Shown piece after piece: positions 17,206 through 26,401 of a DNA stretch of 64,000 nt. The number at the start of each line of letters is the position of its first letter. Within the stretch, counting starts at the first letter, position 1. Source of the stretch: Reichenbachiella faecimaris (GTDB lineage: Bacteria > Bacteroidota > Bacteroidia > Cytophagales > Cyclobacteriaceae); NCBI RefSeq assembly GCF_900176375.1, contig NZ_FWYF01000003.1:372001-436000 (forward strand), written 5' to 3'. The position numbers and the translations under genes are program-made. The notes beneath the pieces are model-generated. The model saw nothing but the letters and a program-made list of their open reading frames with translations, ran no database searches and had not been told where the DNA came from.

Positions 17206-20200
17206 TCATATCTTCACGAATCGCTGCGTAGATTCAGTTTGGTCATAAACCACTTTGATAAAATACATGCCTTGTTTATAAGAAAAGACATCAATAAAAA
17301 AACTATTGAGTCCATCATTTGTACTGGTGTAAATGTCCTGATATAAGACCGCTCCAGTTGCATCCAGCAGAAAAATTTGTACAGGAGCTTTTGTAGGTAA
17401 AATCATGTTGAGTCGGATCTGTGTATCCTGACTACTTACAGGATTTGGGTATGAGTTTTCAACTATTACTTTTTGGTCAAAGTCTATACATCCTTCGTTG
17501 TTGACCAAATTGATATCCTCATAATTCTCATCCAAGTCAATAAGGGTAATACAAGTATATCCAATATTATTACTCTCATTAGAGAATGAGAAATTCAATG
17601 GAAATGTTACTGTTTGATTCTTGTACAACGTACCATTATACTTCTCGAAAACTGACGAATTATGATCAAGATCAATTCTAATATCAAAATTTCTAATGGC
17701 TACGTTGCCATTATTTCTTACTGTCAGGGATAGGTTCGTTCTGTCGTCGGATGCTTCTTTACTAATCTGAACCAACTCCAAATCTTTCACAGGCTCGGCA
17801 ACCGTGACAGCCAGCGTAGCACTATCACTACAGCCCAATTCATTAATTGAAACGAGTGCTACTTCATAATCCCCTAATTCAGTGTAGGTAAACTGGGGGT
17901 TGGTTTCTGTACTTGTAGATTGGTCAGTATCGTTAAAATCCCACAGATAGCTTTCGGCTTCAGCGGATTCATTGGTGAAGCTTATGGTCAACGGCGCAGG
18001 GCCAATGTCTCTATTTGCATCAAATGCAGCAACTGGTGCAGCGTGGATGGTAATGGTCTGTTGATTGACGCTTTCACAGCCAATGTCATCAGTGATCGTT
18101 AGAGTTACTTCATAATCGCCAGCTTGGTTGAAATGAAATTCTTCATTATCTCCAGTACCAGTTCCCATCTCATCGAATTGCCAGCTGTACGCTTCAATGG
18201 ACGTGGAAGTAGAAGTGGAGGCGTCAGTGAATACAGTGTTTTCGTTATCACACGTGTTGTCAGAAGTAAAATTGGCGATTGGTAATTCATGAATCGTAAA
18301 TTCCTTAGACACAGTGCTCACACATAGGTTATTAGGCGTTACAATAAGTGTAGCAGTATAGGTTCCAGTGTTGTTAAAAATTTGAGAGGGGTTTTCGGTA
18401 TTCGGTTTTATGTCTCCATTGATATCCCAATACCAGGTATTAATAGGGTTTTCATCTTCGGTCTGGCTTTGGTCAATAAATTGTGTGCTGGCATCCAGAC
18501 ATCCTATATCTACACTAAAATCAGCCGTTGGGGTACTCTGTACGCTTACATTTTGAGTGATCTCATCTATGCATCCGAAGGTGCTCTCCACAGTCAAAGT
18601 GACAGGATGAATACCCTGTGTATCAAAGGCAAATGAAGGATCTTGTGCTGTGGAGTTGCCAAGCCCATCAAAGTCCCAGGTGTAGGATTCAATATTAGCG
18701 TCATTGATGGTTGATTGGTCTTCGAATGCCACTTCTTGCCCCTCACATCCTACGCCCATGTCAAAACTGGCCACAGGTTTGTCATTTATTGTCAGAGGAA
18801 GGGTCAATACATTATTGCAGCCGCCACTATTGGTTACAGTCAGTGTCACGCTATAATCACCAGCATCCGCGTATGCATGTGTTGGAGAAGAACTGGTAGA
18901 AGTTTCAGTATCTCCAAATTGCCAGGTTTGTCCTGTAATAAGATTGCCTTCAGTCAGATTAGTAAACTGAGTATCATCACCCAAGCATCTGTCTGAAACA
19001 GAGAAGTCAACTGCGGGTCCTGCAATCAGGTCAAGGTCAGGTTCAGCACTTGGTGTAGTGCATCCAGGAATACTTGCAGTCAGTGTCACGGTCTTTACAC
19101 TTTCTGTATCAAAGTTGTATGCACCATTTCGTTCAGTGCTTGTGCCTTCACCATTATAATCCCACTCATAGGTCAAAGTAGCTCCATTATAATCTGATTC
19201 ATCAAAGAGATTGGTAAAGGTGATATCTGCTCCTGTACAATAGGGTGAACCTGAGGTGAAAAAGGTGGGAGTGACGGGTTCTGGGAAGATTGAGATGGTG
19301 TCCTTCACAAAGTTATAACAAGTTCCGTCGTAGACAGTAAGATGAACTATACTATCTCCTGTTTGCGAAAAAGTATGTGATGGACTTATGTCAGTACTGC
19401 CTATGGTAGTTCCATCATCAAAACTCCATTCGTAGGATATCAGCCCCGTATTGCTTGGGGTGAAGGTGTTGGGTTGAGAGATGCATTCGTTTGCATTGTC
19501 AGAGAAAGAGATGGATGGGGAGATGTCAGCAGAGACAACAATAGATTGTGTGAAGTAATCAATATTGCCAACATTATTGGTAGTCCTTAGTGTGATAGTA
19601 TGGCTTCCTTCTTGATTGTACCGGATATTAGCTGGAATTTTATCATTGCTTGTCTTAGTTGATGCCCCGCAAGTAGATGAAAAGTCAATTCTTGTTAGAT
19701 TTCGTGGAGAACTACTTTTGATTCCAAAACCGTGATATTCGTCTCCATCAAAGTAGAGGTCAAAACCAAATGTATTCGAAAATAAAGATTGATCCCCTAA
19801 ATCTTCAACTGACATATTGAGTGATGATAGATTTTCGCCAAGTGAAAATCTGAAGATGACGCCAGATCTGGTGGCTATTAAACCTTCGAATTCGTTTGAA
19901 TCATTAGTCATTCTCAGTCTCAAGGGTTGACTCATTGCATCACCAGAAAGGGCTATTTCGGATACGTCTGGAGTATTTGATATGCCTGAATTAAAGGTCA
20001 TTTGATGAATTTTACCTGTTCCTTCTGAAGAAACAATGCCAAACCATGTATCGCAATCTTTATCAAACGAAAAACTTCTGGGTTGACTACTTCCGTTAAC
20101 TAGAATATCATCTCCTGAAAAAGGGTTGTTCAGTAAACTTGACCCAAAATCCAAGCGGTTTATTGTACTCCCACTTCTGCTGCTCACAAAAAGGTAGTAG

Positions 20201-20814
20201 TTGTCTTGGTCTTCAATTATTTCAATTTCCGAAGGGGAATTTATTGAAACTCCATCAGGAATACTTATCTGTTCTGAATCATAGTCAGCGGGATTGCTTG
20301 AAAGAGATTCTCCCATATTTAATCTAACTATGCTGTTGGAAGAGAAATTGGCCACAAAAGCAATCCATTCATTCCCACTTTTGACTAGTTGGATGTGCTC
20401 AGGACCATCCAGTAGATTGTCAATATTTCCTAAATTTTCAACCGATATGGGATCGTTATTTAAGTTGTCACCTAGATAAACTTTAACAATATCATCTGAA
20501 ATTCTGTTAGCAATGTATATGTAGTAGTTGCCATTATCTTCTACTATAGATAATCCGGTTGGAGTATTTCCGGAAATAGTTGCCACATCTTGAGCTTTTG
20601 GGCTATCGTCTTTTAAAGCACCGCCACAAAAGTACCATTTGAATGAAGATGCATCAGTGCTTGTATTTTCAATCTTTAAGGTTTGTTCAAGGCAAGTTGG
20701 AGACGGTATAGAAAATGCAGAGGTTGGGCACTGTGCAATACTTCTTAGAGCACAAAAAACAAGGCCAATTATGATTGAATAAACTCTCAAATCTCTAAAT
20801 TTTGTTGTATACAA
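17206..20814 (-). CDS. Giant secreted PKD-repeat protein with beta-propeller-like insert and T9SS sorting domain
   Basis: About 1,200 residues. After a signal peptide (IIIGLVFCALRSIA-Q) comes what looks like a PKD-like segment (SSFKWYFCGG). It seems to be interrupted by about 300 residues of repeats of the kind LG.NL.NDP..VE.LG (propeller-like, about 80-370), then resumes (IRYNQEGSHTITLRT). Roughly seven PKD domains follow (WxFDDG..., WDFDGLG..., WQFGDTETS...). A CARDB-like segment precedes the C-terminal SYPNPVSS to ...GMYFIKVVYD...RFVKI, a T9SS type A sorting domain. It is probably a surface adhesin or glycan-binding protein. The first codon is TTG at 20814; a second TTG at 20790 gives a cleaner signal peptide. 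Confidence 0.85.
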   Translation of the reverse strand: MYTTKFRDLRVYSIIIGLVFCALRSIAQCPTSAFSIPSPTCLEQTLKIENTSTDASSFKWYFCGGALKDDSPKAQDVATISGNTPTGLSIVEDNGNYYIYIANRISDDIVKVYLGDNLNNDPISVENLGNIDNLLDGPEHIQLVKSGNEWIAFVANFSSNSIVRLNMGESLSSNPADYDSEQISIPDGVSINSPSEIEIIEDQDNYYLFVSSRSGSTINRLDFGSSLLNNPFSGDDILVNGSSQPRSFSFDKDCDTWFGIVSSEGTGKIHQMTFNSGISNTPDVSEIALSGDAMSQPLRLRMTNDSNEFEGLIATRSGVIFRFSLGENLSSLNMSVEDLGDQSLFSNTFGFDLYFDGDEYHGFGIKSSSPRNLTRIDFSSTCGASTKTSNDKIPANIRYNQEGSHTITLRTTNNVGNIDYFTQSIVVSADISPSISFSDNANECISQPNTFTPSNTGLISYEWSFDDGTTIGSTDISPSHTFSQTGDSIVHLTVYDGTCYNFVKDTISIFPEPVTPTFFTSGSPYCTGADITFTNLFDESDYNGATLTYEWDYNGEGTSTERNGAYNFDTESVKTVTLTASIPGCTTPSAEPDLDLIAGPAVDFSVSDRCLGDDTQFTNLTEGNLITGQTWQFGDTETSTSSSPTHAYADAGDYSVTLTVTNSGGCNNVLTLPLTINDKPVASFDMGVGCEGQEVAFEDQSTINDANIESYTWDFDGLGNSTAQDPSFAFDTQGIHPVTLTVESTFGCIDEITQNVSVQSTPTADFSVDIGCLDASTQFIDQSQTEDENPINTWYWDINGDIKPNTENPSQIFNNTGTYTATLIVTPNNLCVSTVSKEFTIHELPIANFTSDNTCDNENTVFTDASTSTSTSIEAYSWQFDEMGTGTGDNEEFHFNQAGDYEVTLTITDDIGCESVNQQTITIHAAPVAAFDANRDIGPAPLTISFTNESAEAESYLWDFNDTDQSTSTETNPQFTYTELGDYEVALVSINELGCSDSATLAVTVAEPVKDLELVQISKEASDDRTNLSLTVRNNGNVAIRNFDIRIDLDHNSSVFEKYNGTLYKNQTVTFPLNFSFSNESNNIGYTCITLIDLDENYEDINLVNNEGCIDFDQKVIVENSYPNPVSSQDTQIRLNMILPTKAPVQIFLLDATGAVLYQDIYTSTNDGLNSFFIDVFSYKQGMYFIKVVYDQTESTQRFVKI

Positions 20815-20869
20815 AAATATTGTATTAAGTGATGCTTATGAACCAAAACCATGCGAGAATAAGCGTTTG

Positions 20870-22057
20870 TTATAATGATTTCAATATTTTTCGATAAACA
20901 CCTTCAATTAATCGAAAATCTCTATGAGTAGCGCATATTTTTTTTGTGACTACGCTTAATTCTGTTGGATGTTTTTTCCTTTTATTGATGAGTCGTCTTA
21001 GTTCTTCTAAATTGACTTCATTTTGATTATTTAATATTACACCGACGTTATTGTCCTCAATTAGTTTAGAATCATCCCCAATTTGGGGTGTAGAGAGTAT
21101 TGGAAGACCATTCGCCCAATATTCTCCATTTTTAATAGGAGAAAAAGCATGAGAAAAAGAAGTGGGTCGATGTAAAGAAAATGCGAAATCGGCAGCGCTC
21201 AAATAATTGGAAACTTGGTTATGAGGCACAAATTTTATTAATACCGAATCTTCTTGAATTCCAACTTTATTAAGCTGAGATATAATCGAGTGTTTATTTT
21301 CTGATGTGAGAATGATAAGAAAGAAATTAGGAATGTTCGAGAACATTTTTTTAAATATTAGATAAGCATCGCTATCTAGATACAAACCTCCAAATTTACC
21401 GCTATAAACCCCCACTGTATGTTTTGGAAGAAGGTTCAAATCGACCCTTACCTCATTCCTTGCTGAGGAGGAGTATTCGAACTTAGAAACCTGAACAGCA
21501 CATGGCATTACAAAAATTCGCTCCTCCTTAATGTGACTTTCAAGAAGATTTAATTTTTCCTGATATGATACAGGCATTAGAAATAGTGCTGTTTTTTTTT
21601 GTTTAAGCTCGAGATATTTTTGGATTAGATAACTTAATCCATACTTATTCCAAATGGAAAGTGATCTCATATAATCTGCATGAGGTTCGAAGGACTCAAC
21701 AGTAAATGGTTTCCGTGTTAATTTGCTTGCGAGATAGCCAATTCCTCCTGCTAAAGAGCTTCTACATATGACAAGTTGGATCTTGTGTTTTTTTGTAAGC
21801 TTGTAGATTAATATTGGGAGTGAAAGAAAGTCATAAAATTTTTGAAAAACTCGCAGTTGATGGATGGAATTAAATGGCACATGTTCAATTTTAGAATTTA
21901 CTGGGATATTAAATTTGACATCTCTGTTTCTTTCAATCGACACATAAATGATCTTGTGCACCTTGTTTATCTTGGATAAAATCTCTAAATGTGGGTTGAT
22001 TGTTGCCTGACTTAAGCCTTCATTGGCACCCCAGTATCCAAGGAATAATATCTTCAT
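20870..22057 (-). CDS. Glycosyltransferase, GT4-like (RfaB type)
   Basis: A 395-residue GT-B protein. N-terminal Rossmann start (MKILFLGYWGANEGLSQATINPHLE), acceptor-domain helices, then a C-terminal nucleotide-sugar half with GVYSGKFGGLYLD and SPIKNGEYWANGLPILSTPQIGDDS, the equivalent of the GT4 E-x7-E loop. Likely adds a sugar to a growing surface glycan. It is the last gene of the glycan run, which reads on the minus strand down from 36667 with mostly overlapping or near-abutting genes. Donor and acceptor cannot be inferred. Confidence 0.82.
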   Translation of the reverse strand: MKILFLGYWGANEGLSQATINPHLEILSKINKVHKIIYVSIERNRDVKFNIPVNSKIEHVPFNSIHQLRVFQKFYDFLSLPILIYKLTKKHKIQLVICRSSLAGGIGYLASKLTRKPFTVESFEPHADYMRSLSIWNKYGLSYLIQKYLELKQKKTALFLMPVSYQEKLNLLESHIKEERIFVMPCAVQVSKFEYSSSARNEVRVDLNLLPKHTVGVYSGKFGGLYLDSDAYLIFKKMFSNIPNFFLIILTSENKHSIISQLNKVGIQEDSVLIKFVPHNQVSNYLSAADFAFSLHRPTSFSHAFSPIKNGEYWANGLPILSTPQIGDDSKLIEDNNVGVILNNQNEVNLEELRRLINKRKKHPTELSVVTKKICATHRDFRLIEGVYRKILKSL

Positions 22058-22058
22058 G

Positions 22059-22694
22059 CTAAAAGTTGTAGTTAAACTTTTCTAAATCTTTTTTAAATGT
22101 ATCTTCAATTTTATTTTTTGTGTAATCGTCGTAATACTCACGATAGTTCTTATTCCTTTTACTTGTATTGACAATTGGTATTTTTTCATCAATTTGAAGC
22201 TTATCACAGATTTTATTAAAATCTTCTTGCAAATTTTCGTAGCGTCCTATGAAATCTACCATTAATTCTCCTTGATTATTAGAAAGAAAGTCAAATTGCG
22301 AGGAACGGGCTTTTTTTATGTTTTCAGGATCAGTTGCCCAATCAATGTATTCTCTAAAGCTAAACTTTTGAAAAGTTTTAAAAAAAAAGGCATTACGATT
22401 TTGTTTATGATAATTGAATTGTGAAACATGCCAATCCCATGGATTTCTAACAAAAGCTATTTTTAAAAAAGTATCAAACGTATTTTTATTTTTTAATTTT
22501 TTGTACAGATCTATTGGCGATATATGCAAAGGGTAAAGGCCAATTGCCGGGATCTCACCTAAATAATCGATCATATAATTATATATGCGCTCGTTCGGGT
22601 AGTTCGAATATTTTCGTAATGCTTTGGTAATGCTCGAACCTGCAACTTTTGGGGTATGGAAAAAGATAAATCTATATTTCTTTGAAAAGAGCAT
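22059..22694 (-). CDS. Sulfotransferase family protein (sulfotransfer_2-like)
   Basis: A 211-residue protein with the two sulfotransferase sites: the N-terminal 5'-phosphosulphate loop FFHTPKVAGSSITKAL (about residues 10-25) and the 3'-phosphate loop IAFVRNPWDWHVSQFNYHK (about 83-101), as in carbohydrate sulfotransferases of the HNK-1/chondroitin class. This implies PAPS-dependent sulphation of a glycan made by the surrounding cluster. One base separates it from the downstream glycosyltransferase gene. No PAPS synthesis genes lie in the window. Confidence 0.85.
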   Translation of the reverse strand: MLFSKKYRFIFFHTPKVAGSSITKALRKYSNYPNERIYNYMIDYLGEIPAIGLYPLHISPIDLYKKLKNKNTFDTFLKIAFVRNPWDWHVSQFNYHKQNRNAFFFKTFQKFSFREYIDWATDPENIKKARSSQFDFLSNNQGELMVDFIGRYENLQEDFNKICDKLQIDEKIPIVNTSKRNKNYREYYDDYTKNKIEDTFKKDLEKFNYNF

Positions 22695-22698
22695 AAAG

Positions 22699-23520
22699 TC
22701 AGTTTTTTCTAAAATAGAATTGAATTGTTTGTCTAAGAATTAAAATATTAGTTTTTCGAATCGCGGATTTAAATAGAATAGAACAAACTCTTTTTTTGAA
22801 ATATTTTAATTCTTTAGTGGTTAGATTCATAGACTTTAATAAACTGTAAATCTTAAAGTAGCCATCAGCTAATCCTTCGAGGTTTCCCATAGCAGAATTA
22901 TTTCCCGTTCTGTATAAATAGGTTTTATGGGGTATACTCATATATTGTCCCCCTCCTTTGCAAATCTCGATATAGAAAAATAAATCTTCACCATGGGATA
23001 GATCTTCTCTTAACTGGTAAGTAGTATTTTTCTCTTTCTTTATCATCCAAGTAGGACCAAAAAAATAGGATTCTTCTAGGCGGATCAATGAATTATAGGG
23101 ACTTCCGGCAACTGAGTGCTTTTTTTCCCATAATTCTTTGGACATTGTACTATTCATTAAAGATATTGTTCCATCAACAAAACTCACTTGTGGGTTTTCT
23201 TGAAACGCCGTAACTCTGACTGATACACTTTCTGGAGTTAATTTATCATCAGCATCTAGAAAACAGAAATAATGTCCTTTCATATTTTGCAGAGCTTTGT
23301 TTCTCGCAGCGCTTACACCTTTGTTGTTCTGATGATAAATTTTTATTCTTGGTTCATCGGAATATTTTGAAAGGATAAGAGGTGTATTGTCTTGACTTCC
23401 ATCATTAATAATTATTAGTTCCCAATTATTATATGTCTGACACAAAACTGACTGGATCGCCTGGTCAATATATAATTCAGCATTATATGCAGCCATTATG
23501 ATAGAAACTAAATTATCCAT
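22699..23520 (-). CDS. GT2 family glycosyltransferase
   Basis: A 273-residue GT-A enzyme. The start VSIIMAAYNAELYIDQAIQS is the classical GT2 strand, ELIIINDGSQDNTP carries the first nucleotide-binding aspartate, and CFLDADDKL is the DxD-type metal motif. It probably elongates the surface polysaccharide. The start overlaps the upstream gene by eight bases, fitting a single transcript. Confidence 0.9.
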   Translation of the reverse strand: MDNLVSIIMAAYNAELYIDQAIQSVLCQTYNNWELIIINDGSQDNTPLILSKYSDEPRIKIYHQNNKGVSAARNKALQNMKGHYFCFLDADDKLTPESVSVRVTAFQENPQVSFVDGTISLMNSTMSKELWEKKHSVAGSPYNSLIRLEESYFFGPTWMIKKEKNTTYQLREDLSHGEDLFFYIEICKGGGQYMSIPHKTYLYRTGNNSAMGNLEGLADGYFKIYSLLKSMNLTTKELKYFKKRVCSILFKSAIRKTNILILRQTIQFYFRKN

Positions 23521-24571
23521 GTAGACTTTGATTAATCAAATCCTCTATTCTCTTAATTTGATTCTCATAACTATTAGATACGGCATATTCAATTCGTTTT
23601 TTTTGCATTTTGTTTGATGACCAATAAGCCAGATTATTAATTGTTTCTTGTAGTTTGATGGGCCATTCTGATTGAACATTACTCATATTGATGAAGGGGA
23701 ATGATTCATAGGTGCTTGTAAATGAGGCTACAATAGGTTTGCCTGTACCAAGGTATTCCATCATTTTGTGCGGATTACTTAATTGCTCTTCGTAACGGTC
23801 GGAATTGTAGCAAAGAATTAACAGATCCATTTCTTGATAAAAATCTGCTAACTCTTGTTTGGACAGAGAGCCAACATGGCTCATGTTAGGTAGCTGAAAT
23901 TTAGAAGGGTCATGATTGGGGCCAGCAAATAAAAATTGATGTTCTGGTAATTGACGGATAGTTTTCAATAATGTATTCCAGTCCAAATATTTAAGGTTTA
24001 AGTTTCCAGCATATCCAATTTTAAGCTTATTACTGCTTAGTGGTTTTTCTGTATGAAGTTTAATAAAAGTACCAAAACCGTGATTGATAAAATGGCTGTT
24101 CAAATTGAATTTTTTTAACCTATTTCCAATGGGGTTTGAGCAATAAAAGCATATGTCAGCTGTTTTTGTAGCTTTTTCAGTTTCAAAATCTTGATTGAGA
24201 TCGACGATATGAGATATGTTTATAGACTGTTTTAAAGGTGTGAAATCAAAAAATACAGAGTTGTCAAATGACCAGATGATGTCAAATTGAGTTTTACAAA
24301 ATGCCTCAATTTTATCCAATTTTTTTTTTATCAAATATTGTGAGATGCGCCGTGGAAATTTCCTGAGTCCGGCTGTAAATTTTGTATAGTCAAGTACCTT
24401 AAGATTAGGATAAATAGTATTTGAGATTTTCCAGATTTTCCCTGGAGGGTTGACAAAAAATATTTTTGCACCAGCTTGACTCATGGAATAAGCATAATGA
24501 TGTTTAGAAACCCAAGGATGATCCCAGGGTTCAGGAGAAATAAGTAGAATATTTTGATTTTTTAGTTTCAT
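23513..24571 (-). CDS. Glycosyltransferase (GT-B fold)
   Basis: A 352-residue protein beginning NILLISPEPWDHPWVSKHHYAYSM, similar to single-domain GT-B glycosyltransferases that lack a typical GT4 N-terminus. LLILCYNSDRYEEQLSNPHKMMEYLGTGKPIVAS is the donor-binding region (about residues 250-283), with the conserved K-x-EYL-x-x-GKP pattern. Sugar specificity unknown. It overlaps the GT2 gene downstream by eight bases and starts six bases after the preceding gene ends. Confidence 0.85.
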   Translation of the reverse strand: MKLKNQNILLISPEPWDHPWVSKHHYAYSMSQAGAKIFFVNPPGKIWKISNTIYPNLKVLDYTKFTAGLRKFPRRISQYLIKKKLDKIEAFCKTQFDIIWSFDNSVFFDFTPLKQSINISHIVDLNQDFETEKATKTADICFYCSNPIGNRLKKFNLNSHFINHGFGTFIKLHTEKPLSSNKLKIGYAGNLNLKYLDWNTLLKTIRQLPEHQFLFAGPNHDPSKFQLPNMSHVGSLSKQELADFYQEMDLLILCYNSDRYEEQLSNPHKMMEYLGTGKPIVASFTSTYESFPFINMSNVQSEWPIKLQETINNLAYWSSNKMQKKRIEYAVSNSYENQIKRIEDLINQSLHG

Positions 24572-24576
24572 TCACG

Positions 24577-25653
24577 TTAATCTCTTCTAACATTATTCAT
24601 CTGTTGTACGCTGTAGTTTTCACAGTTTAAGAAAAGGGATTGGTATCTTGGGTTGAGAATATTACCAACTACTGCGTCGATTGATAAATGATCGTCATAG
24701 AACTGTATCACGTTAGTGTGCATTTCTCTGATTCTATCATCGGGCAGTGATAACACATACTTTATTTTTTCTTTCAGATCAGTTTCACCATCGAAAATAA
24801 CAGAATTGGAATCGTCAAGCGGAGTGTCAAATATTTCCGGAAATTCAATAATAGGTATACAACCAACGGACATAGCTTCAACAATAAAATGTGTTTGAGG
24901 CATTACAACCCCTGGAGGGCCTAATATGAATTGGCAATTCGCTAGTGCCTCAAGAAGCATTTCAGGTCTTATATTTAATTCTTTACGGTCAAAAATTACA
25001 ATCTCTGCTTTCATGTTTAGCATTTCAATATCCGAACCAGGAGGTTTTGCTATTGAATCTGCAAAGTTCCTTGTAATTATATCAATAATTTGATTTCTAT
25101 CTAAAATATTAAAACACTCTAGAATAGTAGGCGTATTATGTCCTTTGTTAATATTCCCAACATAGAATATTTTTATATTCCGTTTTTCTTGTGTGGACAA
25201 AGCTTTACTTTTCTTATAGTATCCAAGTTTGTACATGGTATCTACCATTGGCATCGGAATTTTGAAAGCATCAGAGGAAATTTGTGGTTGGAAGTAATCG
25301 GTAAAAAGATGTTTCGTGTTTTTTCTTTTTTTAAGCTTGGAAGAGATACATAATTCAAAGTGTGTAGTAGATTGAAATTTCACATCTGGCAGTTGATCGG
25401 CTAACGCCAAAGTTGCCCAATTGGACATGAATTTTAATTTAGGCATGATGATAATTTGAAACCCTTTGTTTTCAAAAAAATGGCATAAAATAAGTAGATA
25501 ACGATGCCAATAGTTGTCTTCTAGTTCGAAGAAAATTACAGGTTTGGTAGGTTTTGTTTTCCTTAGTTTTTTGTAATGAACAAAAAGGAATAGTACTAAA
25601 TTTCGTATCCTACCTAGTATTTCTCTTGCTGATATTTTATTTTCTAAATCCAA
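24577..25653 (-). CDS. Exostosin-like glycosyltransferase (tentative)
   Basis: A 358-residue protein. The stretch GPPGVVMPQTHFIVEAMSVGCIPII.FP (about residues 240-270) resembles the exostosin/GT47-like donor-site signature (EAM..GCIPV), which is the main evidence. IKIFYVGNINKGHNTPTILECF resembles a GT-B inter-domain strand. There is a short hydrophobic N-terminal segment (NLVLFLFVHYKK) that could be an anchor. Its gene overlaps the GT32-like gene by 17 bases. Could be another GT-B subfamily. Confidence 0.68.
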   Translation of the reverse strand: MDLENKISAREILGRIRNLVLFLFVHYKKLRKTKPTKPVIFFELEDNYWHRYLLILCHFFENKGFQIIIMPKLKFMSNWATLALADQLPDVKFQSTTHFELCISSKLKKRKNTKHLFTDYFQPQISSDAFKIPMPMVDTMYKLGYYKKSKALSTQEKRNIKIFYVGNINKGHNTPTILECFNILDRNQIIDIITRNFADSIAKPPGSDIEMLNMKAEIVIFDRKELNIRPEMLLEALANCQFILGPPGVVMPQTHFIVEAMSVGCIPIIEFPEIFDTPLDDSNSVIFDGETDLKEKIKYVLSLPDDRIREMHTNVIQFYDDHLSIDAVVGNILNPRYQSLFLNCENYSVQQMNNVRRD

Positions 25654-26401
25654 GGTGCCTTAATACATGATAAGTTAAATCTTTGTAGTATCCAACTCCC
25701 TGAAATGGTTGTCGAATGATTCTCTTTATTGCTCTTGTGTATCCACGTCTAACTTCACCAAACCAGAAATCTCTGAATTCGGGCTTGATCCAAGTATTTT
25801 CCCATAAATGGATTGCTATACTATCTGGATGAATATATTTTTTGTAGTTTTCCCCGTGAAAGGCATGGGATAAAGTGTAATTATAAAAAAATTCTTTCGG
25901 GTAAAAGGCTACATCGTTTTCTACGGAGTTAAAGTTGGCATGTAAATTTTGACTTTTAAAATAGTTTGTTGCAATGGCAGTACTTGGAATATCTTGAAAT
26001 TTATCCAGATCTTCATACACCTTCATAATTTGGAGTATATGGGGATTATTGGTTTCACAACCAATAATCCCCATCCCTACCTCTTCTTCTTTGATCATGC
26101 CTAAAAAAAAAGTATGATCTAATAAACGGTTGAAAGATTGTAGGGCCATAAAGTCTAGGTCCAAAAATATTCCACCATGCTTGGAGAGAGCATAGAGTCT
26201 CGTATGATCAATGAGATAGCCGAACCTTTTTTTTTTGTAAGCACCTTTCATGAACGGGAGATCCATCTTAGAATTGGTTTCATCCCATTTCATAATTTCG
26301 TATTCTGGCATTATAGTCTTCCAGCTCTCAATACATCTTTTATTGAGTTCAGATAATTCGTTTGGGCCGTACCAGCAATAATGTAATATTTTAGGAATCA
26401 T
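25637..26401 (-). CDS. GT32-like glycosyltransferase
   Basis: A 254-residue protein starting MIPKILHYCWYGPNELSE and carrying GYLIDHTRLYALSKHGGIFLDLDF (about residues 64-87). Both are the GT32 (OCH1/capsular Gly-transferase) signature, with the DLD-type metal-binding motif. Members transfer mannose, galactose or N-acetylglucosamine to glycans. The gene overlaps its neighbours on both sides (17 and 11 bases), arguing for strict co-translation. Confidence 0.9.
   Translation of the reverse strand: MIPKILHYCWYGPNELSELNKRCIESWKTIMPEYEIMKWDETNSKMDLPFMKGAYKKKRFGYLIDHTRLYALSKHGGIFLDLDFMALQSFNRLLDHTFFLGMIKEEEVGMGIIGCETNNPHILQIMKVYEDLDKFQDIPSTAIATNYFKSQNLHANFNSVENDVAFYPKEFFYNYTLSHAFHGENYKKYIHPDSIAIHLWENTWIKPEFRDFWFGEVRRGYTRAIKRIIRQPFQGVGYYKDLTYHVLRHLGFRK

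Noticed and set aside
20815-20869. TATTTTTG at the PKD gene start as promoter
   Set aside because: It overlaps the TTG at 20814 and the -33 spacing is about 24 bases, so it supports a later start only weakly; not listed as a promoter.
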